DNA of 64,000 nt from an uncultured Geobacteraceae bacterium (GTDB lineage Bacteria > Desulfobacterota > Desulfuromonadia > Geobacterales > Pseudopelobacteraceae): NCBI GenBank assembly GCA_903875605.1, contig CAIQWT010000017.1, positions 49,715 through 113,714 on the forward strand, read 5' to 3'. The translations under genes and the position numbers were made by a program. Under the pieces are notes generated by a model. The model had not been told where the DNA came from, did no database searches, and worked only from the letters and a program-made list of their open reading frames with translations. Shown here in pieces: positions 1-8,152 of the stretch; positions within the stretch are counted from its first letter, which is position 1; each line of letters begins with the position of its first letter.

Positions 1-794
1 TGGTGAAACCCATTACCGAAATACTTCATTCCTTCACCAACTACACCAAGAAAACCAATGTACACTCCAACAGCAAGAAGTACCGCTGATTTACAGGCAA
101 TCTGCTGTGAGACGTGAACTGTGGTAACACCGCTGTCACGTTTAAGTCGTGAATAGAACATCATCGCTATAGCAACGATGAGCACAAATGAACGCATCGG
201 AGCCAAGTCCAAGTTAATAGTTCGAAATAAGAGGCCCTGGCTGTAGTAAATGACCAGTAAGGTGAGAAACGCTCCCGCCCCCAGCAATTCATATTTAATT
301 TTCCAGCGCGATGTCCAGGTTGACTGTACCAGCGTCTGTTCCAGTTTGATCAGTGCCGTCACAAGATAGAAGAGTATTAAAAGATAAAAGATGAAGCCGT
401 TGGTGCTGAGAAAAAGAATTTTTTCTGAAACAAAATCAGGTGAATATATAAATGATCGAATCGGGAGAATGAGCGTAGCTACGACGATAAGAGGTGACGT
501 TGCCAGTGTGATACGTAGAGAAATAGATAATGTATGTAATTCGCTTGGTCGTGCATGGGTCAGGGCGAACCAGAGCCAGACCGGGATCATGACGGCTTCT
601 GTGATGAGAGAAAATTTCATCATATCATAAAAATGTTCTGGATTATTCACCACAAGCAGGTTGAAAAGTTCCAGAATAGCGCTCAACACAAGTGCGCAGG
701 TGAGCGGAGTCGGTAGGGATACCGCGTCCTTCCGAAACACAAGGTAGAGCGGAAACGCGACTGCTGCGATGATTGCAGTTATGGAAAGTAGCAT
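1..794 (-). CDS. prsK: PEP-CTERM/XrtA system histidine kinase PrsK, N-terminal membrane part (runs off the window)
   Basis: About 264 N-terminal residues are visible; the gene continues beyond base 1. They form a series of hydrophobic segments: MLLSITAIIAAVAFPLYLVF at the start, then others spaced like the 7-TM input domain of PrsK, the sensor kinase of exosortase A loci. The stretch WKIKYELLGAG, the following QGLLFRTINLDL and the VSQQIACKSAVLLAVGVYIG segment resemble the conserved end of that domain. The GAF and kinase domains lie outside the window. The ATG at 794 is 2 bases past the stop of the upstream epimerase; a GTG at 800 would overlap that stop (GTGA). A cognate PrsR regulator would be expected just to the left. 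The assignment is from memory of the family and was not searched. Confidence 0.75.
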   Translation of the reverse strand, partial: MLLSITAIIAAVAFPLYLVFRKDAVSLPTPLTCALVLSAILELFNLLVVNNPEHFYDMMKFSLITEAVMIPVWLWFALTHARPSELHTLSISLRITLATSPLIVVATLILPIRSFIYSPDFVSEKILFLSTNGFIFYLLILFYLVTALIKLEQTLVQSTWTSRWKIKYELLGAGAFLTLLVIYYSQGLLFRTINLDLAPMRSFVLIVAIAMMFYSRLKRDSGVTTVHVSQQIACKSAVLLAVGVYIGFLGVVGEGMKYFGNGFH

Positions 795-796
795 AT

Positions 797-1849
797 TCAC
801 GGAGTGGGCGCCTTGTCCTTACGAGGCAGTTTACTCATATACCATCCCATGGTGGCCTCCAATCCTTCTTCAGCGGAATATGCGGGTTCATACCCCAGTA
901 GCTCACGTGCCTTTGAGATATCGGCCTGTGAGTGGAGAACATCCCCCGTACGAAAGTCGCGATAGAAAGGGTGGTATTCTTTCACTTGGCTGCAGTAAGG
1001 CAGCATCATTTTTTGCAGCAGGGAGTATAGTTCATTCAGCGTGATTCGCACATTGAGCGCGACATTGTACACCTGATTGATTGCAGTCTTATTGTTTGTC
1101 AGTGCTGCCAGAAGATTGGCCTGGACCACATTTCCCACATAACAAAAGTCCCGGCTCGTTTCTCCAGTACCGTTGATATAGACTTTTTCGCCGTTGCGTA
1201 AGGACGAGATCCAGTGTGGAATGACTGCGGCGTAGGCACCTTCAGGGTCCTGACGTGGTCCAAACACATTGAAATATCGTAGGCCGACGGTCTCTAGGCC
1301 ATAAAGCCTTGAGAATACATTGGCATACAGTTCGTTTACCATTTTGCTGACAGCGTACGGTGAAAGCTGCTGTCCACAGATTCCCTCGACTTTTGGCAAG
1401 CCGGGATCATCGCCATAGACAGCGCTGCTGGAAGCAAATACCATTCGCTTGACTCCGTTATCGCAGGCCGCTTTGAGCATATTGAGATTGCCGCAGACAT
1501 TATTTTCGTTACAGTTAAGCGGGTCATCAATTGATCGGGGAACTGAGCCGAGCGCAGCCTGGTGAAGGACTACAGCAGCACCATTGCAAGCTGCCTTGCA
1601 AGTGTCGTGATGGCGGATATCACCTTCTATAAGATTGAAGCGCTGCCACTGTTGCCCGCTGACTATTGATTTGACCTCAGCAAGGTTTTCTCGCTTTCCT
1701 GTGGAAAAATTGTCGAGACCTGTCACCTGCTGGTCAAGCAGCAACAACTGCTCTAGAAGATGGGAGCCGATGAAACCTGCGACTCCAGTTACAAGCCAGT
1801 GTTTCGGTTTACTGAGAATTCCGGTTGTTATATTCTCGTAAGTGGTCAT
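797..1849 (-). CDS. wbpP: UDP-N-acetylglucosamine 4-epimerase, WbpP/TviC type
   Basis: A 350-residue extended short-chain dehydrogenase/reductase. It has the NAD-binding motif TGVAGFIGS (residues 21-29), the serine cluster at 140-142 and the catalytic pair Y165-x3-K169 (YAVSK). The segments LHQAALGSVPRSIDDP, GLRYFNVFGPRQDP, GAYAAVIPHW and NGTGETSRDFCY are typical of WbpP/TviC, which interconvert UDP-GlcNAc/UDP-GalNAc or their uronic acids at C4. A GGAG ribosome site precedes the ATG. The gene lies 15 bases after the UDP-sugar dehydrogenase, as in the Vi and Pseudomonas O6 pathways, so the pair probably makes UDP-GalNAcA for the polysaccharide. The exact substrate is inferred. Confidence 0.9.
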   Translation of the reverse strand: MTTYENITTGILSKPKHWLVTGVAGFIGSHLLEQLLLLDQQVTGLDNFSTGKRENLAEVKSIVSGQQWQRFNLIEGDIRHHDTCKAACNGAAVVLHQAALGSVPRSIDDPLNCNENNVCGNLNMLKAACDNGVKRMVFASSSAVYGDDPGLPKVEGICGQQLSPYAVSKMVNELYANVFSRLYGLETVGLRYFNVFGPRQDPEGAYAAVIPHWISSLRNGEKVYINGTGETSRDFCYVGNVVQANLLAALTNNKTAINQVYNVALNVRITLNELYSLLQKMMLPYCSQVKEYHPFYRDFRTGDVLHSQADISKARELLGYEPAYSAEEGLEATMGWYMSKLPRKDKAPTP

Positions 1850-1864
1850 GTTTCTCCTCTCTTG

Positions 1865-3154
1865 TTATAAGCGCCAGGTTCTTATTCCAGCTGCATGAAG
1901 TGCTGCAGCATCAAAAATTCCCTTTACATCGATTAGCACCGGATGGCTGACAACAAGCAAGGATGAGATCTCCGCCACCGACCAACTTAGATAGCCTTCA
2001 TGGGCAACAGCGGAAACAATTGCTACCGCTGGTTTCAAATCGTGCAATTTGACTAGCGCGATACCGTATTCCCTGTGCGCCTCGGCAGGATCTGCCAGTG
2101 GGTCATGAACCTGGATGGAAATTCCGTACTCTTCAAATTCACGGATAATATCGACGACCTTGGAGTTACGCAGGTCCGGACAGTTCTCCTTAAATGTTAG
2201 TCCTAGCACGGTAACAATACTGCCGGATATGCAGTGTCCGGCACGGATCATCTCCTTGATCGTCTTCTGAGCCACGAACATACCCATGCCGTCATTAACG
2301 CGCCGTCCTGCCAGGATCACTTGGGGGATATAGCCGATTCTCTCGGCTTTGTGGGTCAGGTAGTAGGGGTCGACTCCGACGCAATGGCCACCTACAAGCC
2401 CAGGCCTGAACGGTAGAAAATTCCATTTTGAGCTGGCGGCCTTGAGGACATCCCATGTATCAATGCCCAAACGATCAAAAATGATTGCAAGCTCGTTCAT
2501 AAGGGCAATATTAATATCCCGCTGGATGTTCTCAATTACCTTGGCCGCTTCTGCCACCATGATGCTGGGAGCCCGGTGGACACCTGCAGTCACGACTCTC
2601 TCATACGTTGCAGCAATGATATCGAGCGCTTCGAAGTCCTGCCCAGAGACAACCTTCCTGATCTTTGTGAAGGTATGTTCCTTGTCACCAGGATTGATCC
2701 GCTCCGGGCTGTACCCAATTTTGAAATCACGCCCGCAGATGAGTCCTGATTCTTGTTCAAGTACAGGAAGGCACTTCTCTTCGGTTGCTCCAGGATAAAC
2801 TGTTGATTCGTAGACAACAATGTCCCCTTTTTTCAGGGCTTTGCCTGCTGATACCGTTGCGCTGATGAGCAGAGATATGTCTGGCTGATTCGCATCATTG
2901 ATCGGTGTGGGTACCGCAATAATGTGAAAATCCGCCAGTTTCAGGATATCAATACTCGATGTATACAGGATATCGGCGGCTTCAAGTTCGCTTGATGTAA
3001 CCTCCCCAGTGCGATCGTGCTTTCGGCGCAATTCTTCGATGCGGACAGAATTTATATCGAAACCTATTGTTTTCGCTTCATTACCAAAGGCTACCGCGAC
3101 AGGTAAACCGACATAACCGAGACCGATGACAGATATTTTTCTCTGAGTGTTCAT
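1865..3154 (-). CDS. tviB: UDP-N-acetyl-hexosamine 6-dehydrogenase, TviB/WbpO type
   Basis: A 429-residue UDP-glucose/GDP-mannose dehydrogenase-family protein that oxidises C6 of a UDP-sugar to a carboxylate with two NAD+. The N-terminal NAD motif is GLGYVGLPVAV (11-21). The catalytic cysteine is C258 in GGHCVGVDPYYLTHK. The segments YESTVYPGATEEKCLPVLE, GYSPERINPGDKEH and KWNFLPFRPGLVGGHC match TviB/WbpO better than UDP-glucose dehydrogenase, so UDP-GlcNAc or UDP-GalNAc is the likely substrate. It is followed by the epimerase on the same strand and follows epsI, so it is part of the xrtA transcript. The symbol follows the Vi antigen gene; wbpO is the equivalent name. Confidence 0.9.
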   Translation of the reverse strand: MNTQRKISVIGLGYVGLPVAVAFGNEAKTIGFDINSVRIEELRRKHDRTGEVTSSELEAADILYTSSIDILKLADFHIIAVPTPINDANQPDISLLISATVSAGKALKKGDIVVYESTVYPGATEEKCLPVLEQESGLICGRDFKIGYSPERINPGDKEHTFTKIRKVVSGQDFEALDIIAATYERVVTAGVHRAPSIMVAEAAKVIENIQRDINIALMNELAIIFDRLGIDTWDVLKAASSKWNFLPFRPGLVGGHCVGVDPYYLTHKAERIGYIPQVILAGRRVNDGMGMFVAQKTIKEMIRAGHCISGSIVTVLGLTFKENCPDLRNSKVVDIIREFEEYGISIQVHDPLADPAEAHREYGIALVKLHDLKPAVAIVSAVAHEGYLSWSVAEISSLLVVSHPVLIDVKGIFDAAALHAAGIRTWRL

Positions 3155-3182
3155 GTAGCTTCCTCCATGTCATCGTTGAAAA

Positions 3183-3815
3183 TTAAACCGGTAAAAACTC
3201 ACGAATCAACGGATAAACATCTCGTACAAAACGTAAACCTGTCGCTGCAGCATCATGTTCATCACCGTCAATCGGTACGGAAATTCGGATGAACGAGGAC
3301 TCTGTGCGACCGTGCATGATAGAATTTATAATTCCGGTCACTTTTAGCGAATATTCATCAGACATGGTTTTTTCCTGAACCTGAAACCAGTACAGAAAGA
3401 GTTCCCTGTTTTCGCCCTTCTGATAGACCGCCTGTACAAGGTTTATTGGCCCGAGCGCGTTTTTAATAATAATTCGCTCGCTGGACAACTGTTGCCATCC
3501 ACTTCCCGGGAGACAGTTTTTTGGTGAATGAATGTCACCACTTGCTCTACCGCCATCGTGGTAGCCAATATAGAGACCGATGCGGGTGCCATTGCCGGCC
3601 TCATACCTTCGTGACAGGTAATCAGTTGGTTTAAGCACAGCAAGAATGTCGTCGCTGAAATGCTCCTGAGAGGTCATCCGCCAGTCTCGGCATATAGTCG
3701 GGAAATATGCCAGTGGATTGGTATGCGGCGCTGATTTTCTCACCGTAAGCAACATACAACCCATGGTTACAATAAGAAGAAGATAATAAAGTATGAAGCG
3801 AACGCCGGGAATCAT
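3183..3815 (-). CDS. epsI: EpsI domain protein, exosortase A-associated
   Basis: A 210-residue protein with an N-terminal membrane segment (residues 1-25, MIPGVRFILYYLLLIVTMG), then a periplasmic domain with CRDWRMTSQEHFSDDILAVLKPTDYLSRRY and the hallmark GLYIGYHDGGRASGDIHSPKNCLPG. The HSPKNCLPGSGW stretch, with its Cys, is the EpsI signature. EpsI is an almost constant partner of EpsH/XrtA; its exact role in EPS production or exosortase function is not settled. I placed the start at 3815 because that ATG overlaps the exosortase stop as ATGA. The longer reading frame upstream overlaps exosortase and has no membrane-protein character. Confidence 0.88.
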   Translation of the reverse strand: MIPGVRFILYYLLLIVTMGCMLLTVRKSAPHTNPLAYFPTICRDWRMTSQEHFSDDILAVLKPTDYLSRRYEAGNGTRIGLYIGYHDGGRASGDIHSPKNCLPGSGWQQLSSERIIIKNALGPINLVQAVYQKGENRELFLYWFQVQEKTMSDEYSLKVTGIINSIMHGRTESSFIRISVPIDGDEHDAAATGLRFVRDVYPLIREFLPV

Positions 3816-4648
3816 AATGTTTTTACACGCAATATCTGACCCAATGAGACCAGAATTAACATGGCAAGAACAAATACCGCCATTCCGGCAAACTCGTGAA
3901 AGAAGCCCTGAGCTGCTGCGGCACCGTGATAGTTGGCTAGGATTCCGGTAACGATTACTCGCAGCGCATTGGTTGCAAGTGCAATAATGATTGATGAAAC
4001 GATGATGATCCATCGCTTTACCTGAGAGATCTGCAGAACAAAGGCGTAGGCGGTGCTTAGGGCCAGAATTGAAACCAATGATCGTATGCCGCTACAGGCG
4101 TCGGCAACCTCAAGGGTAATATTCGGGAACATGATGATAGTGCCATCGCGCAGGACAACAAGTCCAATCGCTTTCAAGAAACTTACGGAGAACCAACTGA
4201 CGAACATCTTAAGCGGTAGTGCAATCGTATTGTAGACAATATATGGCAGCGGTACCATGAAGAGCAGATAGAAAATAGGCAGGCGGGTTATCTTGAACAC
4301 TTCAGTGCCAAAAAAATAGAGTATCATTCCGGCAATCAGGACAACCAGAGATGAGCGGGCCACAAAGTATTCAGTACCTAGAGATGCTATGACAAGCAGT
4401 AAAAGGGCACATCCGATTATGGCGAGGCCACTATTCGATGGTGCTACAGAGGCAGCTTTAAGATCGTCCCAGCGCTCCCGAACAAAGTAACCGGCGATTA
4501 GTGGCACGAGAAATCCATGCGAATAGTTGTCGTCACTATACCAGTCCGTAACCATACCAGCGACCACTGACCCATATAGACCGGATACCAGCACAAGTGC
4601 AAATGCCAGTGCATATCGGTATGTGTGAAGAGATTCGGAAAACATCAT
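3812..4648 (-). CDS. xrtA: Exosortase A (XrtA/EpsH)
   Basis: A polytopic inner-membrane cysteine protease/transpeptidase, about 278 residues, that recognises C-terminal PEP-CTERM sorting signals. The three catalytic residues are visible: Cys185 in ADACSGIRSL, Arg230 in NALRVIVTGIL and His251 in FFHEFAG (numbered from the 4648 start). About eight hydrophobic segments are present. The preceding triplets are GTG ATG CTG ATG ATG; the only ribosome-like site (AGGTG) is about 9 bases before the ATG at 4648, so that start is preferred over the GTG at 4657. It is the first gene of a minus-strand operon with epsI, the two sugar genes and prsK. A sigma54-like box lies at 4707-4693. Confidence 0.93.
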   Translation of the reverse strand: MMFSESLHTYRYALAFALVLVSGLYGSVVAGMVTDWYSDDNYSHGFLVPLIAGYFVRERWDDLKAASVAPSNSGLAIIGCALLLLVIASLGTEYFVARSSLVVLIAGMILYFFGTEVFKITRLPIFYLLFMVPLPYIVYNTIALPLKMFVSWFSVSFLKAIGLVVLRDGTIIMFPNITLEVADACSGIRSLVSILALSTAYAFVLQISQVKRWIIIVSSIIIALATNALRVIVTGILANYHGAAAAQGFFHEFAGMAVFVLAMLILVSLGQILRVKTL

Positions 4649-5020
4649 CAGCATCACCTAAACTGTTAAATAGTGCATCACCGTCGGAGTAATCACGGAT
4701 CATGCCAGTTTACTCTCAATAAATGATCGTTTAATAACAAGTGGTTATGAAGTATTTTCTAAGGAGTTATGCTAGGAAGTTTGTTGTAGTGGCGTTTTTT
4801 AAAACATAAAAAAACGTGAGGACACTGTTGTAAAAACGATTGTAGAGGAAAGTAAAGTTTATTGCCGTTGTTACAATTTGAGCGGTAAATTATAGAGACT
4901 AAAGAAACAAAATATTTAACAGATTTTTTTAATTATGCTTGACAACCGATAATTATACGCTACAAACAAAATAATTGGAAAAATCGGCAGCAATTAAAGT
5001 ACGGAGCCTGGGAGGAATGG
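4649..5020. other. Divergent intergenic region between xrtA and the sigma54 regulators
   Basis: About 370 AT-rich bases that separate the leftward exosortase operon from the rightward regulator operon. Facing left is a sigma54-like box (listed separately). Facing right is a sigma70-like candidate: TTGACA at 4939-4944 and TACAAA at 4961-4966 with a 16-base gap, about 55 bases before the TTG start at 5021. No coding potential or convincing terminator was seen. Confidence 0.5.
4692..4707 (-). promoter_or_regulatory. sigma54-like -24/-12 box before xrtA
   Basis: On the minus strand the bases read TGGCAT-GATCCG-TGA (4707 to 4693). The -24 half fits TGGCAC with one change; the -12 half has TGA in place of TGC. 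A transcript would begin near 4682, about 34 bases before the chosen xrtA start. The weak -12 element makes it tentative alone; it gains support from similar boxes elsewhere in the locus. Confidence 0.35.
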
Positions 5021-6445
5021 TTGACCAACACACAGCCTGAACGGCAAAATTCCATATTACTGCTTGGTGACGACCCGCAATCACTTGAACAGACCCGAAT
5101 CCAGCTTCAGGATGCAGGAGTAAGTCCGGTTCTTGTCCTTTCCGATAGCCGTGCCACACTGTCGTTTCTTGAGCAGCATACCATCTCTCTGATAGTTCTT
5201 GATCTATCCGCTGCCATGATCAAGACGGAACTCCTTGCTCGAATTTGCGTGGCCTACCCGAATATCGCTGTAATTGTGGAATCAGCGTCAGGCGATGCAG
5301 GCCTCGCGGTATGCTGTATGAAGACCGGAGCTGCTGATTATATTGTCAAGCCGGTTGAGCCTGAACGTCTGCACACAGCGATTGATAAAGCATTAAATGA
5401 AATCAGTGTGCCGCAGGAGGCTTCGGCACTAAAAGAATGTCTCTTTAGCGATCGATTAAAGCATGCTGAAGCTTTTACGACAATAAAGACTTCCAGTAGA
5501 AAAATGCGCGCAATTTTTCAATACACGGAAATTGTTGCCTGCTCACCGCAGGCGGTGCTGATCACCGGGGAAACCGGCGTTGGTAAGGAACTGTTTGCCC
5601 AGGCGATCCACCGGGTAAGTGGAGTACGTGGACTATTCGTCAGCATCAATGTTGCCGGCCTTGACGATGCCATGTTTTCTGACACACTCTTTGGGCACAA
5701 GAAAGGTGCTTTTACCGGCGCGGATCAATATCGGGACGGATTAGTCAGTAAAGCAGCTAATGGTACGCTGTTTCTTGATGAAATCGGTGACTTGAATGAA
5801 TTGTCACAGGTAAAACTTCTGCGGTTATTGCAGGAACGGGAGTATTACCCGGTTGGAGCCGATCTGGTTAAGACCAGTTCTGCCCGTATTGTCCTTGCAA
5901 CCAATGTCAATCTGCAGGAACGCATCAAAGACGGACGCTTTCGCCGCGACCTCTACTTTCGTCTCTGTAGCCATCAGATTCATATCCCTGCATTGCGCGA
6001 GCGCAGGGAGGATATTCCTATTCTGCTTGACAGTTTTATCTCCGAATCAGCACGGCATTTTGGCAGAGGCATTCCCGTTGCTTCACCGGAACTAGTTGCT
6101 GCACTCACAGAATATGATTTTCCCGGCAACATCAGGGAGCTACAGGCCAGGGTCAGCGACGCTGTAGCCCGCTCTGATGAATCGACGCTGACACTTGAAT
6201 ACTTCCACGGCATTTCCGCAGCGCCACTAGTGAAACCTTCTGTACCCTTTGTCGCACTGACTGGCGCTAATGCCGGCATCTACAGCCTGTTTGGTCGACT
6301 GCCGACTTTTCGGGAAATAGAGGATTATTTAATCGTCGAGGCCTTGAAGATTTCTGAAGGAAATTATGCAGTAGCCGCATCAATGTTGGGGGTCACTCGG
6401 CAAACAATTAGTAAACGGCTGAAAACTATCGAGCCTGCTTCCTGA
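5021..6445 (+). CDS. NtrC-family sigma54-dependent response regulator with atypical receiver
   Basis: 474 residues: receiver (about 10-125), AAA+ domain (about 150-390) and Fis-type helix-turn-helix (about 440-470, ending ASMLGVTRQTISKRL). The activator motifs are intact: Walker A GETGVGKE (183-190), GAFTGA (229-234) and Walker B GTLFLDE (248-254). The receiver keeps the acidic pair D17-D18, D61 and K110, but the loop after D61 reads LSAAMIK instead of the usual xxMPxxxG, so phosphorylation may be altered. The TTG start is set by GGAGG at 5011-5015; the nearby ATG at 5017 hits a stop within a few codons. It is a close paralogue of the next gene. The canonical PrsR may be encoded beyond the left edge. 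Confidence 0.88.
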   Translation: MTNTQPERQNSILLLGDDPQSLEQTRIQLQDAGVSPVLVLSDSRATLSFLEQHTISLIVLDLSAAMIKTELLARICVAYPNIAVIVESASGDAGLAVCCMKTGAADYIVKPVEPERLHTAIDKALNEISVPQEASALKECLFSDRLKHAEAFTTIKTSSRKMRAIFQYTEIVACSPQAVLITGETGVGKELFAQAIHRVSGVRGLFVSINVAGLDDAMFSDTLFGHKKGAFTGADQYRDGLVSKAANGTLFLDEIGDLNELSQVKLLRLLQEREYYPVGADLVKTSSARIVLATNVNLQERIKDGRFRRDLYFRLCSHQIHIPALRERREDIPILLDSFISESARHFGRGIPVASPELVAALTEYDFPGNIRELQARVSDAVARSDESTLTLEYFHGISAAPLVKPSVPFVALTGANAGIYSLFGRLPTFREIEDYLIVEALKISEGNYAVAASMLGVTRQTISKRLKTIEPAS

Positions 6446-6484
6446 AGAGTACAACCTGCAATTTTGCACAGGAGACGTTTTGTC

Positions 6485-7903
6485 ATGAATTCAATTATGT
6501 ACTCACAATTACCCATATTGCTGATAGATGATGACCTTGTCGTACTTGAAATACATAGTACCGCTCTGGAAAGCAAAGGATTCAGGAATATCCTAACACT
6601 CACCGACAGCAGAAAAACAGTACAATTTCTTGAGGCCAATCCGGTATCAATAATCCTCCTGGATCTGATGATGCCGCATGTGACAGGACTGGAGCTGCTC
6701 CCTCTTCTGACCCGTGACTTTCCGCACATTCCGGTTATTGTCATGACATCACATGATGACATAGAAACGGCGGTAAACTGTATAAAAGTAGGTGCAGCAG
6801 ATTTTCTGACAAAACCTGTGGAGAGCGAACGACTACTATTGAGCATAGAAAATGCCCTCTGTGTTAACGAGTTATCCCGGGAAAATCGCAGTTTGCGAGA
6901 ATATCTGCTCAACGACCGCCTGGAACATCCAGCAGCATTCGATGCGATTATTACGACCAGTAAAAAAATGCGGGCTATTTTCAAGTACATCGAGGTCATT
7001 GCAAAATCAAACCAGCCGGTTCTGGTTACGGGCGAAACCGGCGTCGGTAAGGAGCTTATAGCCAAAGCGATTGGCGCGTTAAGTGGAAGAAAGGGTGCGT
7101 TTGTCACCGTTAATGCTGCCGGTCTTGATGATAATATGTTTTCAGATACGCTGTTCGGTCATAAAAAGGGTGCTTTTACCGGCGCGGATCAGGCGCGTGA
7201 CGGTCTAATCTGCACCGCAGAAGGAGGCACACTGTTTCTTGATGAAATAGGTGATTTGAACGAAACCTCCCAGATAAAGCTGCTGCGCCTCATTCAGGAA
7301 CAGGAGTTCTACCCGGTCGGATCAGATGTGCTAAAGAAAACCGATGCACGCCTGATTGTGGCCACTAATCACGATCTCTCCGCTCATATTGCCGCTAACA
7401 AGTTCCGCAAAGATCTTTATTATCGTCTCTGCGCCCATCATATTCAGATCCCATCTCTTCGGGAGCGCCGGGAGGATATACCATCACTGCTGGATCATTT
7501 TCTCGAAAAAGCTTCAACATCTCTCAATAAGCCAAAACCGGTTCTGTCGCGGGAAGTTACCGCGCTCCTCTCCACCTATCACTTTGAAGGGAATGTCCGT
7601 GAGCTTCATGCCATGGTTTTCGATGCCGTTGCCCGTCACACCTCAGGGTTACTGACACTTGACTGTTTTGTCGGACTGTCTGAAAACGAAGGGAGTCCGG
7701 TACGTACCGAGTTGCTAGTGCCGAGTAAGGCAGTTGATGATGTGTTGTATGGCTTTTTCGGTCGGTTTCCTACCTTGAAGGAGATGGAGGATTATCTAAC
7801 CTCATCGGCAATGAACCTGACCTGCGGTAATCAGAGATCTGCGGCATTACTGTTGGGTATTGCCCGTCAAACATTAAGCAAGCGGCTAGGTAATACGGAG
7901 TAG
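6485..7903 (+). CDS. NtrC-family sigma54-dependent response regulator (paralogue of the preceding gene)
   Basis: 472 residues with the same order: receiver (D15-D17, phospho-acceptor D60 in LLDLMMPHVTG, conserved Thr and Lys), sigma54-activating AAA+ domain (GETGVGKE, GAFTGA, GTLFLDEIGDL) and a C-terminal Fis-type helix-turn-helix. Unlike its upstream paralogue the receiver is canonical. I chose the ATG at 6485 because GGAGA lies at 6471-6475, 9 bases upstream; a longer frame from 6464 lacks a ribosome site. Both genes read away from the exosortase operon. They are good candidates to drive the sigma54-like boxes found in this window, but no binding site was identified. Confidence 0.9.
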   Translation: MNSIMYSQLPILLIDDDLVVLEIHSTALESKGFRNILTLTDSRKTVQFLEANPVSIILLDLMMPHVTGLELLPLLTRDFPHIPVIVMTSHDDIETAVNCIKVGAADFLTKPVESERLLLSIENALCVNELSRENRSLREYLLNDRLEHPAAFDAIITTSKKMRAIFKYIEVIAKSNQPVLVTGETGVGKELIAKAIGALSGRKGAFVTVNAAGLDDNMFSDTLFGHKKGAFTGADQARDGLICTAEGGTLFLDEIGDLNETSQIKLLRLIQEQEFYPVGSDVLKKTDARLIVATNHDLSAHIAANKFRKDLYYRLCAHHIQIPSLRERREDIPSLLDHFLEKASTSLNKPKPVLSREVTALLSTYHFEGNVRELHAMVFDAVARHTSGLLTLDCFVGLSENEGSPVRTELLVPSKAVDDVLYGFFGRFPTLKEMEDYLTSSAMNLTCGNQRSAALLLGIARQTLSKRLGNTE

Positions 7904-8152
7904 TCTCCACTGCCACAAATGAAACAGTGGTAAAAATTGTAACAATCAGCCGACGTCATTTAACCGTCGCTACTTTCACCGGATACAATTAAATACACCT
8001 ATTATTATTTCCAGGTTTGTAGTCGCCAACCATCTACTAAAAGTGTGTAATGATCTGATATAGCAGCATTATATTATCAGTTCCCACTGGCACAATAAAT
8101 GTATAAATGTACATATACAGGAATGATGGTCAGAGCTGAAGGGGGACTCAAA
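7904..8152 (+). other. Intergenic region before glmS
   Basis: About 250 bases. A weak inverted repeat, CCACTG (7907-7912) with CAGTGG (7925-7930), follows the regulator stop but has only a short A-rich tail and no T run, so it is a poor terminator. A sigma54-like box sits at 8088-8102 and a strong purine-rich ribosome site (GGGGGA) at 8141-8146. No riboswitch or glmS ribozyme was recognised. Confidence 0.4.
8088..8103 (+). promoter_or_regulatory. sigma54-like box before glmS
   Basis: TGGCAC (8088-8093), six bases, then TGT (8100-8102). The -24 half is perfect, while the -12 half has TGT rather than TGC. The start of transcription would be about 38 bases before the glmS ATG. Weak by itself. 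Confidence 0.3.

Noticed and set aside
3816..4013. An N-terminal extension of EpsI by 66 residues.
   Set aside because: It overlaps the exosortase gene, has no membrane character and lacks a ribosome site; the ATGA overlap start is better.
6364..7107. A 247-residue minus-strand reading frame opposite the second sigma54 regulator.
   Set aside because: It lies wholly across a well-supported gene on the other strand, has a Ser/Arg-rich shadow composition and no ribosome site.
5021..7903. Naming either sigma54 regulator PrsR.
   Set aside because: PrsR usually neighbours prsK, whose remainder lies outside the window, and neither protein clearly matches PrsR by memory.
8041..8152. A glmS ribozyme or c-di-GMP riboswitch before glmS.
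   Set aside because: I found none of the conserved core sequence of either class; the leader is short and AT-rich.
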